NCBI GenBank assembly: GCA_003255065.1
Contig: QAOA01006583.1
Span: 1-64,000 of the forward strand
DNA: 64,000 nucleotides
Reading direction: 5' to 3'
Source: Cercis canadensis
Taxonomy: Eukaryota; Streptophyta; Magnoliopsida; Fabales; Fabaceae
A model generated the notes under the pieces. That model searched no databases, was not told the origin of the DNA, and saw only the letters and a program-made list of their open reading frames with translations. A program made the translations under genes and the position numbers. Shown one piece after another: positions 10,570-23,146 of this stretch (its first letter is position 1; each line of letters starts with the position of its first letter).

Positions 10570-11859
10570 GAGAGTTGACTTGATTGAAAATTACTTAGAG
10601 TTGATTTGAGATTTTGAATATTTTTATAAAGTTGTACCAAAAGAAAAAAATTATAATGTCGAAGGAGAAAAGTGCAAGGGTAATGTGCTATCAGGTTGAA
10701 ATATTAAATCATGATAAGGATATTTTCAACTATATGTAAAATCTTCACTTTTTTATGCTTTGATTATATAGGTCTGCAAGTCATTTTAAGTAAACTCTTG
10801 CTTTTGACAACGTTGGATCAAACATAACAGATCAAGTTTTGAAGTAAATGACTCACTTAAGAGATTACAAAATGAACTAGCATTCCTCTAGATGTGACTA
10901 ATTGCAATTTATTATCAAAGTGTACCATCTTAAGCTTTATAAAATGTAAATAAATAATGTGTAATCTTAAGCGCCATTAGTCTAGACTACCATTACTTTT
11001 ATTGAACCTACCTACAAACACAATTCAGCAAGAATTTTATATTCTCATATGAACCACAGAGACAATACACGCACAAAATTTGATGAAGTGAACATTTCAA
11101 GCTTCTAAACTAACTAGATAAGCTTTGTCTATGCCAGTTATGTTAGTCACTAATATTCTTCCAAAAGAATAGCACATGCAGATAGAGGACACCTGGTTCA
11201 GATGATACCTTATAAGGTTGATGGCCAAGGATCGAATCCCAATTACCCAACATCACTCTAGATGGTCTTCCTGAATAGGCCTTTTATTTGGTAGGTAACA
11301 TTGATAAAGCTATTGCGAAGGCTACGAACTCAGAAATGGAGGGAAAATTGAAGAAATGATTTTAAATCTTTGTATACTGACCCCAAATTGAATTGTTTAG
11401 GATTTGGAAGTGAAGGATATTATTTTATCTACAAATAGTGGACAAATTGGCGTATTACCGAATCAATTTCCTATTGCCACCGTTGTAGATATAGGTATAT
11501 TGAGAATACGCCTTAACGACCCATGGTTAACGATGGCTCTAATGGGTGGTTTTGCTAGAATAAGCAATAATGAGATCACTGTTTAAGTAAATGATACGGA
11601 GAAGGATAGTGACATTGATCCACAAGAAGCTCAGCAAACTCTTGAAATAGCATAAGCTAAGCACTAAAGTTTTTAGCTTCCTCTATCTAATGACAAAAAA
11701 GAAAAAAGAGTATAATTCTTGTTGATCATCCCTGCACTTTTGCTAGCTATTCTAAGATGCCATTGTCGAAGACGAACTAGAGTCATATACATCAACACTG
11801 TTAGCACTACAATTAATTCTGCAGTCATTATTTTTTACTTGCTTGATATCAATTATCAG
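10570..11859. other. Non-coding AT-rich sequence
   Basis: No supported gene. About 11040-11130 shares a run (gaacatttcaag and flanks) with 45950-46020, so the U1/U6 duplication probably extends left of the well-aligned start. A tRNA-like B-box string (gatcgaatccc) near 11232 is not enough to call a SINE. Confidence 0.4.
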
Positions 11860-12006
11860 GAATTAATTGAAGTTATATGTCCAGTATATAAGATTATCAG
11901 TGGCCAACGATATAGATTTCATTGACTAATCACCTATATATGAATATTATCACTTATTCACTTACCAAACCGAACCACAAGAAGATTTCAAATTCCATCT
12001 AAAGCT

Positions 12007-12075
12007 CTCAAGTTTCCTTCAAAGGCCTCCAATATTACACGGAATATTGGAAGCCTTTGAGGGAACTTGGAAACT
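12007..12075 (-). ncRNA. MIR477-like: miR477-like hairpin L1
   Basis: Arms 12009-12036 and 12043-12070 pair over about 27 bases around a 6-base loop with one or two mismatches, one bulge and a G:U pair. On the minus strand the 5' arm (21-mer at 12047-12067) contains CCCTCAAAGGCTTCCAA, the core of miR477 as I remember it from grapevine and poplar; by eye 19 of 21 bases agree. A TATA box lies about 85 bases upstream on the same strand. The very short loop and weak lower stem are reservations. A perfect-repeat transposon end is the main alternative. Confidence 0.62.
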
Positions 12076-12150
12076 TCACCCATTCATATATGACAATGCA
12101 TTTTCGTTTTTATCTCACTAACTTATGATCAGAAGGCACGTTTCTTGGCC

Positions 12151-12157
12151 TTATATA
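12151..12157 (-). promoter_or_regulatory. TATA box of L1
   Basis: The minus strand reads CTCTATATAAGGCC here, a good plant TATA box. It is retained in U2 and, with one nearby change, in U6. Confidence 0.6.
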
Positions 12158-12474
12158 GAGATCATTAGCCTTTGCCTCTTTTTCTAGATTCGGTTCCCCA
12201 TTCTCCCGAATAGGACTTTGTTATTTGTCTTTGTCATGAAGGAAATTAATCACTCTAGAATATAATCTAGTAGTGGACTTTATGTATCATTCCAATTGAT
12301 TAACAACTAGATGAGTTTTTGAAACTTTATTTTAGATTAAGAGCAAGGATATGTTTCTTATAGAAAAAATACAATATTTCTGCCCTTATTTTCCGAAATT
12401 GAAGGTTGTGTAAACAATTTAGCCAAGTGTCATGGCTGAGCATGCTATTGGGATTGTGCTGCCATTATAGAGTG

Positions 12475-12870
12475 ACGTGGACCAGATGACAGGAGATTTC
12501 CTGGATTGGGCAGAGCATAATAAAGCCTAAAATAAAATAGGCCATAATTGACATGTTTCAGTAATAAGGGCATAACTTTCAGCTAGGGTGGAGTTATGAA
12601 GCCTATGACCTGCGGTTTCAAATCTCGTTTAGAGGCTCACGTCGTGGCAATCGGGACTTATCTGGTTGCTGTTTTCGGGCCCAAAATCTCTTAGAAACAT
12701 CTGTTTTGGGCTGTGTTCTAGTTTGCTGATTTCTTTTGTAATGTTTTAGGGTTTCCTTTTAGTACTTAAGCTTTATGTTTCATTGTAGCCGCATTCAGAA
12801 TATTATTCAATTTTTTTGAGAATTATATAGTTTGTGTTTGAGGTTCCTTTCTTTGCTTTCTCGCTGCGTC
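12475..12870. mobile_element. 396-base insertion with 8-base target duplication
   Basis: U2 (near 17430) and U6 (near 47455) lack this block and read straight through. In U1 it is flanked by atagagtg on both sides (12467-12474 and 12871-12878). The ends show no convincing terminal inverted repeat. Inside are a tRNA-like A/B-box pair (near 12570 and 12630) and a 3' half resembling a plant leader. An 8-base duplication suggests hAT, or a SINE-like integration. Family not recognised. Confidence 0.75.
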
Positions 12871-14373
12871 ATAGAGTGTTACTTACGCACACTAACATGC
12901 TCTAATATTTTGCTTTTGTATATTGAGCTGAATTTTTTTTTTTTGTCTTTTGTAAATGCAATAAACTGACCAAAAACTATATTTATGTGTATTTTTTTGC
13001 TTTTTCTTTATTTTTTTATTTTTCATGTAAGATTATTGTAGATTAGACATCTGCAAGTTCAAAAGAGGATTGGCCCCAAGACCAATGTCACAGTTATGAA
13101 GCAAGCCCGATTACAGCATAAAACTAAATGACATGATAAAAGTATAGAAAAATGAAAATTCGTTACTCAGCTTTTGCATGAGTAATAAATTTTCATTAGA
13201 AAAAAAAAAGTAAAGAAAACAAAGAAAGATTACTAACTAAGAAAATGGAGTAAAAGCAATGAAGTCCACGGCCTTTGATTCCCTAAATAATAGATAATAT
13301 TTCATTTAGTGTTTATGAATATATGGTGATAAAGGATTACGATGTATAACTTTTTGTATATTGTGAGAGAATATATCTCCAAAACACGTCCTACTGTATT
13401 CAACAGCTTTTCTAATAGAACAAATGTTCAGAATCTTCTTTTGCGAAAGAAAAAAAATAAAATAAAACCAAATAAGGAAAGCGTGCTGTTAATCACATCT
13501 CTGATTATAGCAACACTAGATCTGTAGACTATAGTGAAGAATATGTGCCTATTGTGACTCCTGAGAATTGATAATTACCTTAAGCCTGCTTGTTGTAATT
13601 ACTTCATTCCATCATTAAAAAGCCATCTACAATATATCTTCTGTCTTTGAATTTGGTCATTTAGTTAAAATGTACTTCAATAACATGTAATAACGTTCCT
13701 TCTCTGTTTTTTTGTCTCCTCCTCCCGCGGTGTTCCATCCCAAAAAATTAGGCTGAAATATAATTTTCCCTTCTAAATTTTGAAAATTTTTAATTCAAAT
13801 ATTTTGTCCTTGTAGTTTTTGAATTAGAGAAATCAAATTTTCTGCACTTTGCTGTCACACACCTTAGAATAATTGTGCTAACCACACTGGCAACAACTTG
13901 ATGACATGATAATGGTGTTCTAAAATAACATATTGTTAAATATAAAATGATTCTTAAACATTCATTTAACATCTTAAGTTTTTGGGATGAATCAGTTATT
14001 GACACAGGTTTTTGTTGCTGATCACCACATCTCATAATAGGGTAATTGACCATTCGTAAACCATAAAACAAAGGGGCACAAGAACATAACATTTTGTGAA
14101 AAGACTTTTTGGGAAAGCTTAAAGAATGGTATACAGTTTGACCTTTACTCTTTTCCAAAGGCTTTGATTCCCTAAGGAAAATTAGATAATGTTTCAGTCT
14201 CAATCACAGATATTGAAAGTTTAGACCAAAGAATATATGGTAGTTCCAATGGCGCATAATTCACATCGTGCAGCATGTTTATGGCTTTAAATATTCAAAT
14301 CTTCATTTGCACCAAATTAAAACACATCAGGAGACATTGCTAATTAACCACATGTCTGCATACCTCGTACGTT

Positions 14374-14392
14374 ATATAAGATAAAGTATAGA
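14374..14392 (+). promoter_or_regulatory. Possible plus-strand promoter in U1
   Basis: A TATA-like ttatataagataaag preceded by ACGT-core sequence. It is retained in U2 (about 19358), U4 (about 25368) and U6 (about 48970). No coding region follows, so at most it drives a non-coding transcript. Confidence 0.25.
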
Positions 14393-14882
14393 AAAGGAAA
14401 AGCAATCTCAATTGTATTCAGTAACTTGCTATCAATTGTATAGAGTCTTTTGAGTAACAAACTAAAAAATATTCCCTAGTGCTATCCTATATTTGAATAT
14501 AACATTTGAACTAATTCTAAGTATAAGATATTAAAGAATCATATGTACAAGATTGTAACTGAAAGTGGTTACAGGGGAAATATGTGACTAATACAACTTT
14601 ACATTATACCTATAGTGAAGAATATTTGCGTCTTGTGGCTTCTAAAAAGTTAGTGACAATCATTCTTTACCATAAGCCAGTCTTTAAGAACCTTGTAAAC
14701 TATTAGGTATCAGAATCATGTTTTACAGTGCTTTCTTCTTAGTATCCGAGTCGTTTCTTAAATCAATTATAAATCTTCATTCCATTGTTAGAAATCAATG
14801 TAAAATATACCCCAACATGATTATTGAACGAAAAATATCTTAATAACGTGTAAAACATTTATTTCATCTAAAATTTTAAGAT

Positions 14883-14886
<4 letters not shown>

Positions 14887-14953
<67 letters not shown>
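14887..14953. repeat. (CT)n microsatellite ending at an N
   Basis: About 33 CT repeats run up to an undetermined base at 14954. The true length is uncertain. Confidence 0.9.
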
Positions 14954-15231
14954 NCTTCTGGAAAATGAATTTCATTGATCCAACCATTGAATCACGTCAT
15001 ATTGTGGTGTTAATCATACATATCTAATTTTACATAAATAAAAAATTTCTAGGTATCTAATGTAAATTCATGAAATTTACTTATATTTTAAAATCTTGTT
15101 ATCCCTTAACAGAAGATAATTTAATGGAGTACAATCAATTCTCAAATTTTATGAAATTTTATGAGCATAGTCTACATGATAAAAAAGTTTAATTCAATGT
15201 TTGGATCTACAAATCCAATGACACTTTACAC

Positions 15232-15362
15232 AAAATGTTCTAACGAATGTTTTCCATGGAAAAATCTGTAGAAAAAACCATGCAAATCTTTTCCATGAAA
15301 ATTTTTGTGAAAACTTTTCACTAAAAAATTGTACTGAGGGAAAATCACAGTTTTGGTGTAGT
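15232..15362 (-). mobile_element. CACTA-type terminus inside the unit
   Basis: The segment ends cagttttggtgtagtg, whose complement begins CACTACACCAAAACTG, typical of CACTA transposon ends. The preceding bases carry repeated ttttccatg/aaaattt strings like subterminal repeats. U2 (near 19890) and U6 (near 49880) keep it in altered form. The other end was not located. Confidence 0.4.
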
Positions 15363-16523
15363 GTTCCCCTTTTAACTCCCACACATGAGGTTCTAGATTG
15401 TTGGGGTGAACTTGTATACAGAGTGATAAGTTAGGTCCGAATGATACCCTAGAAGAAAAGACTTACTACTTGAGCATGATTCATTTAAATGATAGCTAGG
15501 TAATTTTTTCTTAGAATTCTCCCTACTCCTTTCCCTCTCACTCTCTCCTAATAAACGTCGTAGTTTCCACTTCCTCTTAAGGCTTTACCAGTTGGTCTTG
15601 GGATTTGGAATGTGAAATCTGAAGGACTTGGTACCTACTCTGCCACCATAAGGAACATAATAGAGTTGTCATTCAAGTTCGGAGTTAGTCATTTATTAGG
15701 AAAATCTGAACAGAGGACCTATTCAGTGATCTAGGGAGTAGGGGGAGCCATTATTGGGCTCCAAACTTTTTTAAAAAAATTCTCTTATGCCTAGTTATTC
15801 AATACCACAAGTAAAATATTAATGATTGAAATGATGTACACTGTTTATTTCACTTAACAAATATATAAGACCTATAAAATACATAGTCTAGATCATCTTG
15901 CTAATAATTAGCTTATATATATCTTCTATTGTTCCCCTTCTAAATATTTGTAAATAGTTCTTTTAAGAAAAAATATTAGGTAAAAAATGATTACATCATT
16001 ATATGATTTATTGACTTATGGTACCAAATTCTTAAGAGTATTTCTTAAAAATAATTTAATTTATTCTTGTTAATATTATTCTAATCAAACTTACTTAAAT
16101 TTTACATAAATTGCATCGTTCATGCATAGTTTTTCACTTATATATGCTGATAAGACATATATGAGAATCTTGTATCAACAAAGTATTGATCTTACTGTTT
16201 CTTTATCTCAAGATGATGCCCAACCATATATAAATAACAAGGTATACTGATAAGATTCTAGATTGAACAACCATACTGTTGTGGACCAGTTCTTCTAGCT
16301 AAGACCTGCAATAAGAAAAGAAACACTGAGGGTGGCCAGAGCTGCAGCCTCGGTGAAACCACTCACTAGGTCAAGTCAGTTATTTCAGTGAGAGATAAAC
16401 AGAGGGAGGGGGAGAGAGAGAAGGACAAAAAGAGATGGAGCTCCTACCTAATATATACCAGAATTAACTTTTAGGGACAATATGGTCTTCATGTGGATTA
16501 TGTAGTTTTGCTAACAGGGCATA

Positions 16524-16594
16524 TGTGAAGAACCAATTTAACCTAAAAGCTTAAGTTGTTAGGCAAAAGCTCATGAATAATTTTATATCTAACA
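16524..16594 (-). mobile_element. TRIM solo LTR
   Basis: A 71-base block beginning TG and ending CA that matches the LTR of the TRIM at 51300-51369 (gaacc..ttaacctaaaagcttaag, then ctcatgaata..tttatatctaaca). No internal region or primer-binding site is next to it. No clear target duplication. Confidence 0.6.
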
Positions 16595-17068
16595 AAACTA
16601 ACACATACAAAAACTTTGTCCAAACGGCAGACAAACAATACATTTAACAAAATTTGAGTCCAAATGGTCAACTTATATTTTTTTGTAACACATTAATACC
16701 ACACGTGTGTAATTTGTATATAGTTTTTGAATTTTTGTTTGTGAATATATCACTAGTCTTCACATAAATAAGATAGTTAATTCTGTTTTGCCATATGCTG
16801 ATTTAGAAAATTAGCTGAAATATGAAAGAATTTTGCCCTTAAAAAAGTACTAATCGAATGAGCCAAAAAAGTGCATCCTAAACTTAATCAATGGTAAAAT
16901 GACCCAAGCTTACCTCCTATTTTGGTCCATATATAAAAAGTTTAGGGTAAGGAGAAGTTACACCATTTCAAGGCTAGAACATATTATATGCCTCAATAAG
17001 GGCTTCCAATAGTATTTATTCACTTACCAACCCGAACCACAAGAAGATTTCAAATTCCATCTAAAGCT

Positions 17069-17135
17069 CTCAAGTTTCCTTCGAAGGCCTCCAATATTAC
17101 ATGGAATATTGGAAGCCTTTGAGGGAACTTGGAAA
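17069..17135 (-). ncRNA. MIR477-like: miR477-like hairpin L2
   Basis: Arms 17071-17098 and 17105-17132, the same design as L1 with a loop of 6 bases. The minus-strand 21-mer at 17109-17129 is identical to that of L1, while the opposite arm differs by one base (ttcgaagg for ttcaaagg). TATA box about 85 bases upstream. A complete arm match after duplication suggests either recency or constraint on the mature part. Confidence 0.62.
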
Positions 17136-17213
17136 CTTCACCCATTCATGTATGACAATGCATTTTCGTTTTTATCTCACTACCTTACGATCAAAAGCCA
17201 CGTTTGTTTGGCC

Positions 17214-17220
17214 TTATATA
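17214..17220 (-). promoter_or_regulatory. TATA box of L2
   Basis: Minus strand CTCTATATAAGGCC, as in L1, at the same spacing from the hairpin. Confidence 0.6.
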
Positions 17221-19990
17221 GAGATCATTAGCCTTTGCCTCATTTTCCCGATTCGGTTCTCCATTCTCCTGAATAGGACTTTGTTATTTGTCTTTGTCAT
17301 GAAGGAAATTAATCACTCCAGAATATAATCTAGTAGTTGACTTTATGTATCATACCAATTGAAGGTTGTGTAGCCAATTTAGCCAAGTGTCATGGCTGAG
17401 CATGCTAGTGGGATTGTGCTGCCATTATAGAGTGTTACTTATGGACATTAACAAGCTCTAATATTTCGGTTTTGTGTATAGAGCTGAATTTTTTTTTTTT
17501 TTGGTCTTTTGTAAACGTAATAAACTGACAAAAACTATATTTATATATTTTTTTTTGCTTTTTCTTTATTTTTAATTTTTCATTTAAGATTATTTTAGAT
17601 TAGACATAAGCAAGTTCAACAGAGGATTGGCCCCAAGACCAATGTCGCAGTTATGAAGCAAGCACAATTACAGCATAAAACTAAATTACATGATAAAGGT
17701 ATAGAAAAATGAAAACTCATTACTCAGCTTTTGCTTAAGTAATGAATTTTCATTAGCAAAAAAAAGTATAGAAAACAAAGGAAGATTACAAACTAAAATA
17801 TTGGAGTAAAAGCAATGAAGTCCACGGCCTTTAATTCCCTAAATAATAGATAATATTTCATTTAGTGTTTACGAATATATGGTAGTTCCAATGGCGCATA
17901 ATTCACATTGTCCTCCAAGGAAGCCAAAAGCCAATTATACAATCAATGCTTCCGTAATTGTTAGGTTAATATGCTCATTAAGAATTTTATTTCACATGTC
18001 AAAGGGTTATAAAGGAATATGATGTATAACTTTTTGTATATTGTGAGAGAATATATCTCCAAACCACGTCTTTCTGTATTCAACAGATTTTCTAAGAGAA
18101 CAAATGTTCTGGATCTTCTTCTGCGAAACAAATAAAAATAAAAGCAAATAAGGAAAGCGTGCTGTTAATCACATGTCTGATTATAGCTACACTAGATCTG
18201 TAGACTATTGTGAAGAATATGTGCCTATTGTGACTTCTGATAAGTGACAATTACCTTAAACCTGATTGTAAGCAACTGTAAACCATATTGGTACAATAAT
18301 AATATTAAAGTATTCTTTGTATTTGAATTGTATCTAAAGTTTGTTGTAATTGCTTCATTCTATCATTAAAAGCCATCTACATTTATATCTGCTGTCCTTT
18401 GAATTAGGTCATTTAGTTAAAATGTACTTCAATAACACGTAAAAACGTTTCTTCTTTCTTTTTTTTCTCTCTCTCTCTGGGTGTTGCATTCCAAAAAATT
18501 AGGCTTAAATATAACTTCTAACTTTTGAAAAATTTTGGTTCAAATGTTTTGTCCTAGTAGTTTTTGAATTAGAGAAATTAAATTTTCTGCACTTGACAGC
18601 AGTTACACACGTTAGAATAATTGTGCTAACCACACTGGCAACAACTTGATGACATGATAATGGTGTTCTACAATAACATATTAATTGTTAGATATAAAAT
18701 CATTATTAGGCATTCACTTAATAACTTAATTTTTTTAGATGAATTGATTCTTGACACAAGGTTTTGTTGCTGATCACCACATCTCATAATAGAGTAATTA
18801 ACCACTCGTAAACGATAGGACAAAGTGGCACAAGAAGATAACATTTTTTGAAAGACTTTTTGGGAAAGCTTACAGAATGGTATCCAATTTGACCTTTACT
18901 CTTTTCCAAAGGCTTTGATTCCCTAAGGAAAATTAGATAATGTTTCATTCTCAATCACAGATATTGAAAGTTTAGACCCAAAGATTATATGGTAGTTCCA
19001 ATGGCGCATAATTCACATCGTGCAGCANAGGACAAAGTGGCACAAGAAGATAACATTTTTTGAAAGACTTTTTGGGAAAGCTTACAGAATGGTATCCAGT
19101 TTGACCTTTACTCTTTTCCAAAGGCTTTGATTCCCTAAGGAAAATTAGATAATGTCTCATTCTCTATCACAGATATTGAAAGTTTAGACCCAAAGAATAT
19201 ATNAGACCCAAAGATTATATGGTAGTTCCAATGGCGCATAATTCACATCGTGCAGCATGTTTATGACTTTAAATATTCAAATCTTCATTTGCACCAAATT
19301 AAAATAAAATCAGGAGACATTGCTAATTAACCACATGTCTGCATACCACGTACATTATATAAGATAAAATATATACAAGGAAAATCAATCTCAATTGTAT
19401 TCAGTAACTATTAGGTATCAGAATCATGTTTTACAGTGCTTTCCTCTTTGTATCCGAGTCGTTTCGTAAATCAATTATAAATCTTCATTCCATTAACTTC
19501 TTCTATAAAGTAAATTTAATTGATCCAACTATTGAATCACGTCATATTGTGGTGTTAATCACGCATGTCTAATTTTACATAAATAAAAAATTTCTTGGTA
19601 TCTAATATCCAAATTCATAAAATTTACTTATATTTTAAAATCTTGTTATCCCTTAACATAAGATAATTTAATGGGGTACAATCAATTCTCAAATTTTATG
19701 AGCATCTTCTACATGATAAAAAAATTTAATTCAATGGTTGGATCTATCCCATGACACTTTCTACGAAATGTTCTAACGAATGTTTTCCATGGCAAAATCC
19801 ATAGAAAAACCATGCAAATCTTTTCTGTGAAAATTTTCGTGAAAACCTTACACAAAAAATTTTTCTGTGGGAAAATAACAGTTTGGGTGTAGTGTTCCCC
19901 TTTTAACTCCGAGACATGAGGTTCTAGATTGTTGGGGTGAACTTGTATACACAGTGATAACTTGTATACGCTAGAAGAAAAGACTTACTA

Positions 19991-21344
19991 CTGATTATGT
20001 TATAGTTAGGTCCCCTTTTATGTTATAGTTTATGAAGGGAAATTATTGTAATTTTCTAAAACACGAGAAGACATCTTTGTAGCTTTGTTCATCCAACAAG
20101 GCGGTGTAACTTAGCTTATAGAAATACATTAGAAGTTGTTAGCATTTTGTCATATTTCCTCTGGACACAGTTATATATATATATAAGTGTGTATGTAGAA
20201 GAAACATTTTTACTAATATGTCCTCACATAAGTTAAATACATTCATATATTTTGCTTGTAGCCTTTGTAAACCATATTATACAATCTAATTATTTATATT
20301 TTTTTTTTTAAATTTTAACCCAACTAAGTTTCTTAATTAACAACCGTGTAATTTGTCAATAAAGCTAGTACATTTAATTAAATCATATGACTATCTGGAT
20401 TAATATAATTTATAATCTACTCATTTAACTACTCCACATTTTTGTGATTCTATAAATAAATCATGTCCTTAACGCATTAAAGAAAGAAATTTAAAATTAA
20501 AACGTTATATTATGCTGTAGTTTCTAATGTTTATACCTATGAATGTAGATAGAATAACAAGGGTCATAACGAACCGATCTAGAGTGGTAAGCATTATCTA
20601 ATAGAATTTTGTTTTTTCATAATTTTCTGAATAAAAGGGGATGTCTTTGTTATAGCACTTTACTTAAGAGGACGTATTTGTATATTTAAGCTGATGTCAA
20701 CAATTTTTAATAATTTTAACATCAAGTGATTAACAAAAGCGCTTATTTGTCAAATAAAATTATAAAATATGGGCAGGTATTTGTAATTTTTAAAACAAGT
20801 GATGCATTCATAATTCTGTCAATGATGAAATCGATTGTAATTGGCACTAATGAAACAATAATTCATGCTAACAGTGCAAAAAATATGACAAATTAAGAAA
20901 CTTCACTTGATGGAAGAGCTATTTTAGAACCTTTACATTAACTTCTCCAATAAGATTTTGGACTTGGGACCTCTTCTCTATGGATAAGAAGTGTCTCACG
21001 ATTCATCCTCATCAAATATCAAGGCACTATGATGAAGATTGATACTAATCAATGGCAATTTTGTTTTCTACATTAATTCAAAAGCCATTTCTTTAATTTG
21101 GTGCTAGCGATCATATTTTGTGATGTTATAAGCTTAATGAACTGAAGTGACTATCCCATATGTTAATGATTCTTGAACAACAAAACAAAAGGTATAAAAG
21201 GCACACAAACCTTGAATTTGAGAGGAAACAAGACTCAGATAAATCCTAACCTTCACTGTCCCTTTTGTTTCAGAGAATCAAACCTTCACAGAAGAAAAGT
21301 TAACGCAGACCGCATTCGTAATCAAAGACAACAAGAGAAAACGC
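19991..21344. other. Non-coding AT-rich sequence
   Basis: No supported gene. Contains a short AT run at about 20172-20184 and no further unit homology that I can see. Confidence 0.4.
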
Positions 21345-21453
21345 GACTTCAGTGAACCCTAAAGGCCTCCACTGCTCCATATTTCAGGTTCTTGATTTTA
21401 TTTTTAAAATTACAATATGGAAGAGTGGAAGCCTTTGAGGGTTGCTGAAAGCT
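21345..21453 (-). ncRNA. MIR477-like: miR477-like hairpin L3 (best-formed)
   Basis: A stem of about 37 bases, extending weakly further (gagaaa pairs beyond), closes a loop of about 29 bases (21384-21412). The minus-strand 5' arm 21-mer (21425-21445) contains AACCCTCAAAGGCTTCCAC and pairs with the other arm with only three or four mismatches and one bulge. The shape fits a plant pre-miRNA better than L1/L2. A TATA box lies about 55 bases upstream. The 5' end differs from canonical miR477 at the first bases, which would alter target choice. Confidence 0.72.
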
Positions 21454-21496
21454 TTCTCCATTCAGATCTCACATCCTAACAATTAGTCGAGAACCC

Positions 21497-21503
21497 TTAT
21501 ATA
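21497..21503 (-). promoter_or_regulatory. TATA box of L3
   Basis: Minus strand CTCTATATAAGGGTTC, matching the L1/L2/L4 boxes although the surrounding sequence has diverged. Confidence 0.6.
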
Positions 21504-23146
21504 GAGAGATTAAAGGCAGACTCTGACCTCCCACAATTTATTTGTTGAAATATGATCTATAAAAGTTCTCATTCTTTATGTCTTGGGTTTGATACGCCAC
21601 ATGTCAATTTGATAAGATTACGCTCTTGATCACAATGGAATAATAAAATTTTATGCCTCAAGAACCTGCATATTTCTAAATTACAACTCAGCGGAATAAC
21701 AATAATAATGATAGGATGATTGGAAAAGCAATGGTGGTTTTGAATTAGTACATTGTTTAGTGGAAAATGTGAATTTCTGAATCTTCTATATTAGTAGTCT
21801 CTGAGGGGACACCCCAACAGTTGATTACCCTATATTTTATCATGAAAATCCTGTGTTCAAATCTCATTAAAAACGAGTGGTATGGAATTTTAGGAAATGA
21901 TATACTATCTTATTGTGTAGCCTCCAAGTGGATAAGAAAAAGATCATTTTGTAGTACTAGTTTACCCAAAAACAAATCATCTAAGAATGATTGTTAGATG
22001 CCTTAAAAAAGGAATATTTATCTGGTTTTTTGCCCTCTCTCTCTTTCTAGTTAAGTGTCTTTTATCATTATATTGATTATTTCATTACTCGTAATTTTTC
22101 CTTCTGCATAATGTAATATTGTAATTATTATCTATACGAGTAGTGATTATTTGGAGTGGACTGGTTGTTAACTATGGATGCATACACAATAAATCAATGA
22201 CTATAAAGTGTGTGGTGATTGTGCGATCGATATGCAATGATCCATTATGTAATGTGCAACCTGATTTTTTATTAAAAATGGTTTTGATAGTATTTATTCA
22301 CAATGACCAATTTTCCGGTCATCTTAACTAGTGAGTGAGCGTTTGGTTGTCATGGTAAAAGATGTAAGTATTATCGATATTAATAGTGATTATTTATAGG
22401 AGTCGTTATTTACCACAAATACAATAACCATTGAAAATGACTAGATTCCAAAGCAAACAACAATATTCTTTGCTTTTGTCACCAATCAATGGTTCTCTCA
22501 ATCATCCAAGCCAAAAACATAAATATTAAAAAAAATTAAAATATACACAAGAATGACACGTTTGATAACAATAACAAATGCAGTAAAGAGCAACTTGATA
22601 GATTCCTAGATTTCTGATACGCAAAATATATCTCAGAATATATGCTTTTAATCATGAATGACTTATTCTGCAAGGCAAGAGTCCAAGCCCCAAATGCCTA
22701 TAAACCCAAAACAATATCTGATGCTGTTTTTGAAAAGAAGACTTTTCTGTTTGGTATTCTGATGAACTACCTTTATATATATATCACTATCTTAAAATGT
22801 CAAATGGCTTTGAAATCCATGGGCGAGCTGACATAGAATATTACAAGTTGTCGTCCTTTCATTGAATGCTATAGACAACTCATCGGCGTAAAGGATGTAT
22901 GGGCTTGTAATTTGCNNNNNNNCCCCCCCCAACTTATCAGGTAAAGGTTATCCATCCTAACAGAAAATTCTCTCTTTATTTTTCGTAATTTATATCCTTC
23001 CAATAAGTTGAACTAAAAATTATCTTTTAATGAATAAAATATTTAAGTAATATTTCATGTAGAGACATGCTACATAGCACATGAAATTTATCCCCAAATC
23101 CTGCAAGGCTTATTGTTGTTTTTCAGATATAGAACTATTACTCATC
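21504..23146. other. Non-coding sequence with a sequencing gap
   Basis: No supported gene. A run of seven Ns (22916-22922) is followed by eight Cs, probably low-quality sequence. A B-box-like gttcaaatct near 21853 is too weak to call a SINE. Confidence 0.4.

Larger units (their letters stand above)
11860..16140. repeat. Duplicated unit U1
   Basis: Aligns end to end with U6 (46185-50650) and in part with U2 (16990-19990) and U4 (23640-25815 plus 31461-31540). Order in U1: hairpin L1 with TATA box; block starting ggttgtgtaaacaattt; block with gaagtccacggcctttgattcc (about 13260); block with ccaaaggctttgattccc (about 14153); a CT microsatellite; a block ending like a CACTA terminus; and a tail around gttggggtgaacttgtatac. 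The 13260 and 14153 blocks resemble each other, so the unit has an internal older duplication. Confidence 0.82.
16990..19990. repeat. Duplicated unit U2
   Basis: A copy of U1 beginning with hairpin L2 and running through the same blocks, without the 396-base insertion and with internal deletions including the CT microsatellite region. Between 18790 and 19250 a roughly 180-base piece occurs in two full copies plus a partial one, separated by single Ns at 19028 and 19203. That local repetition is probably an assembly artefact. Confidence 0.8.

Noticed and set aside
11180..11300. Possible SINE from A/B-box-like strings; also 21800-21900 and 58435-58520
   Set aside because: The boxes are degenerate and there is no poly(A) or T-rich end or target duplication to define an element.
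13790..14203. 137-codon minus-strand ORF in U1, with a 101-codon relative at 24780-25085
   Set aside because: The copies in U2 and U6 break the frame in different places and neither the ends nor the length are kept; no domain is recognisable. It is treated as unit sequence.
14887..14953. Repeat array considered as a CRISPR-like or satellite structure
   Set aside because: It is a dinucleotide microsatellite without spacers, in a plant genome.
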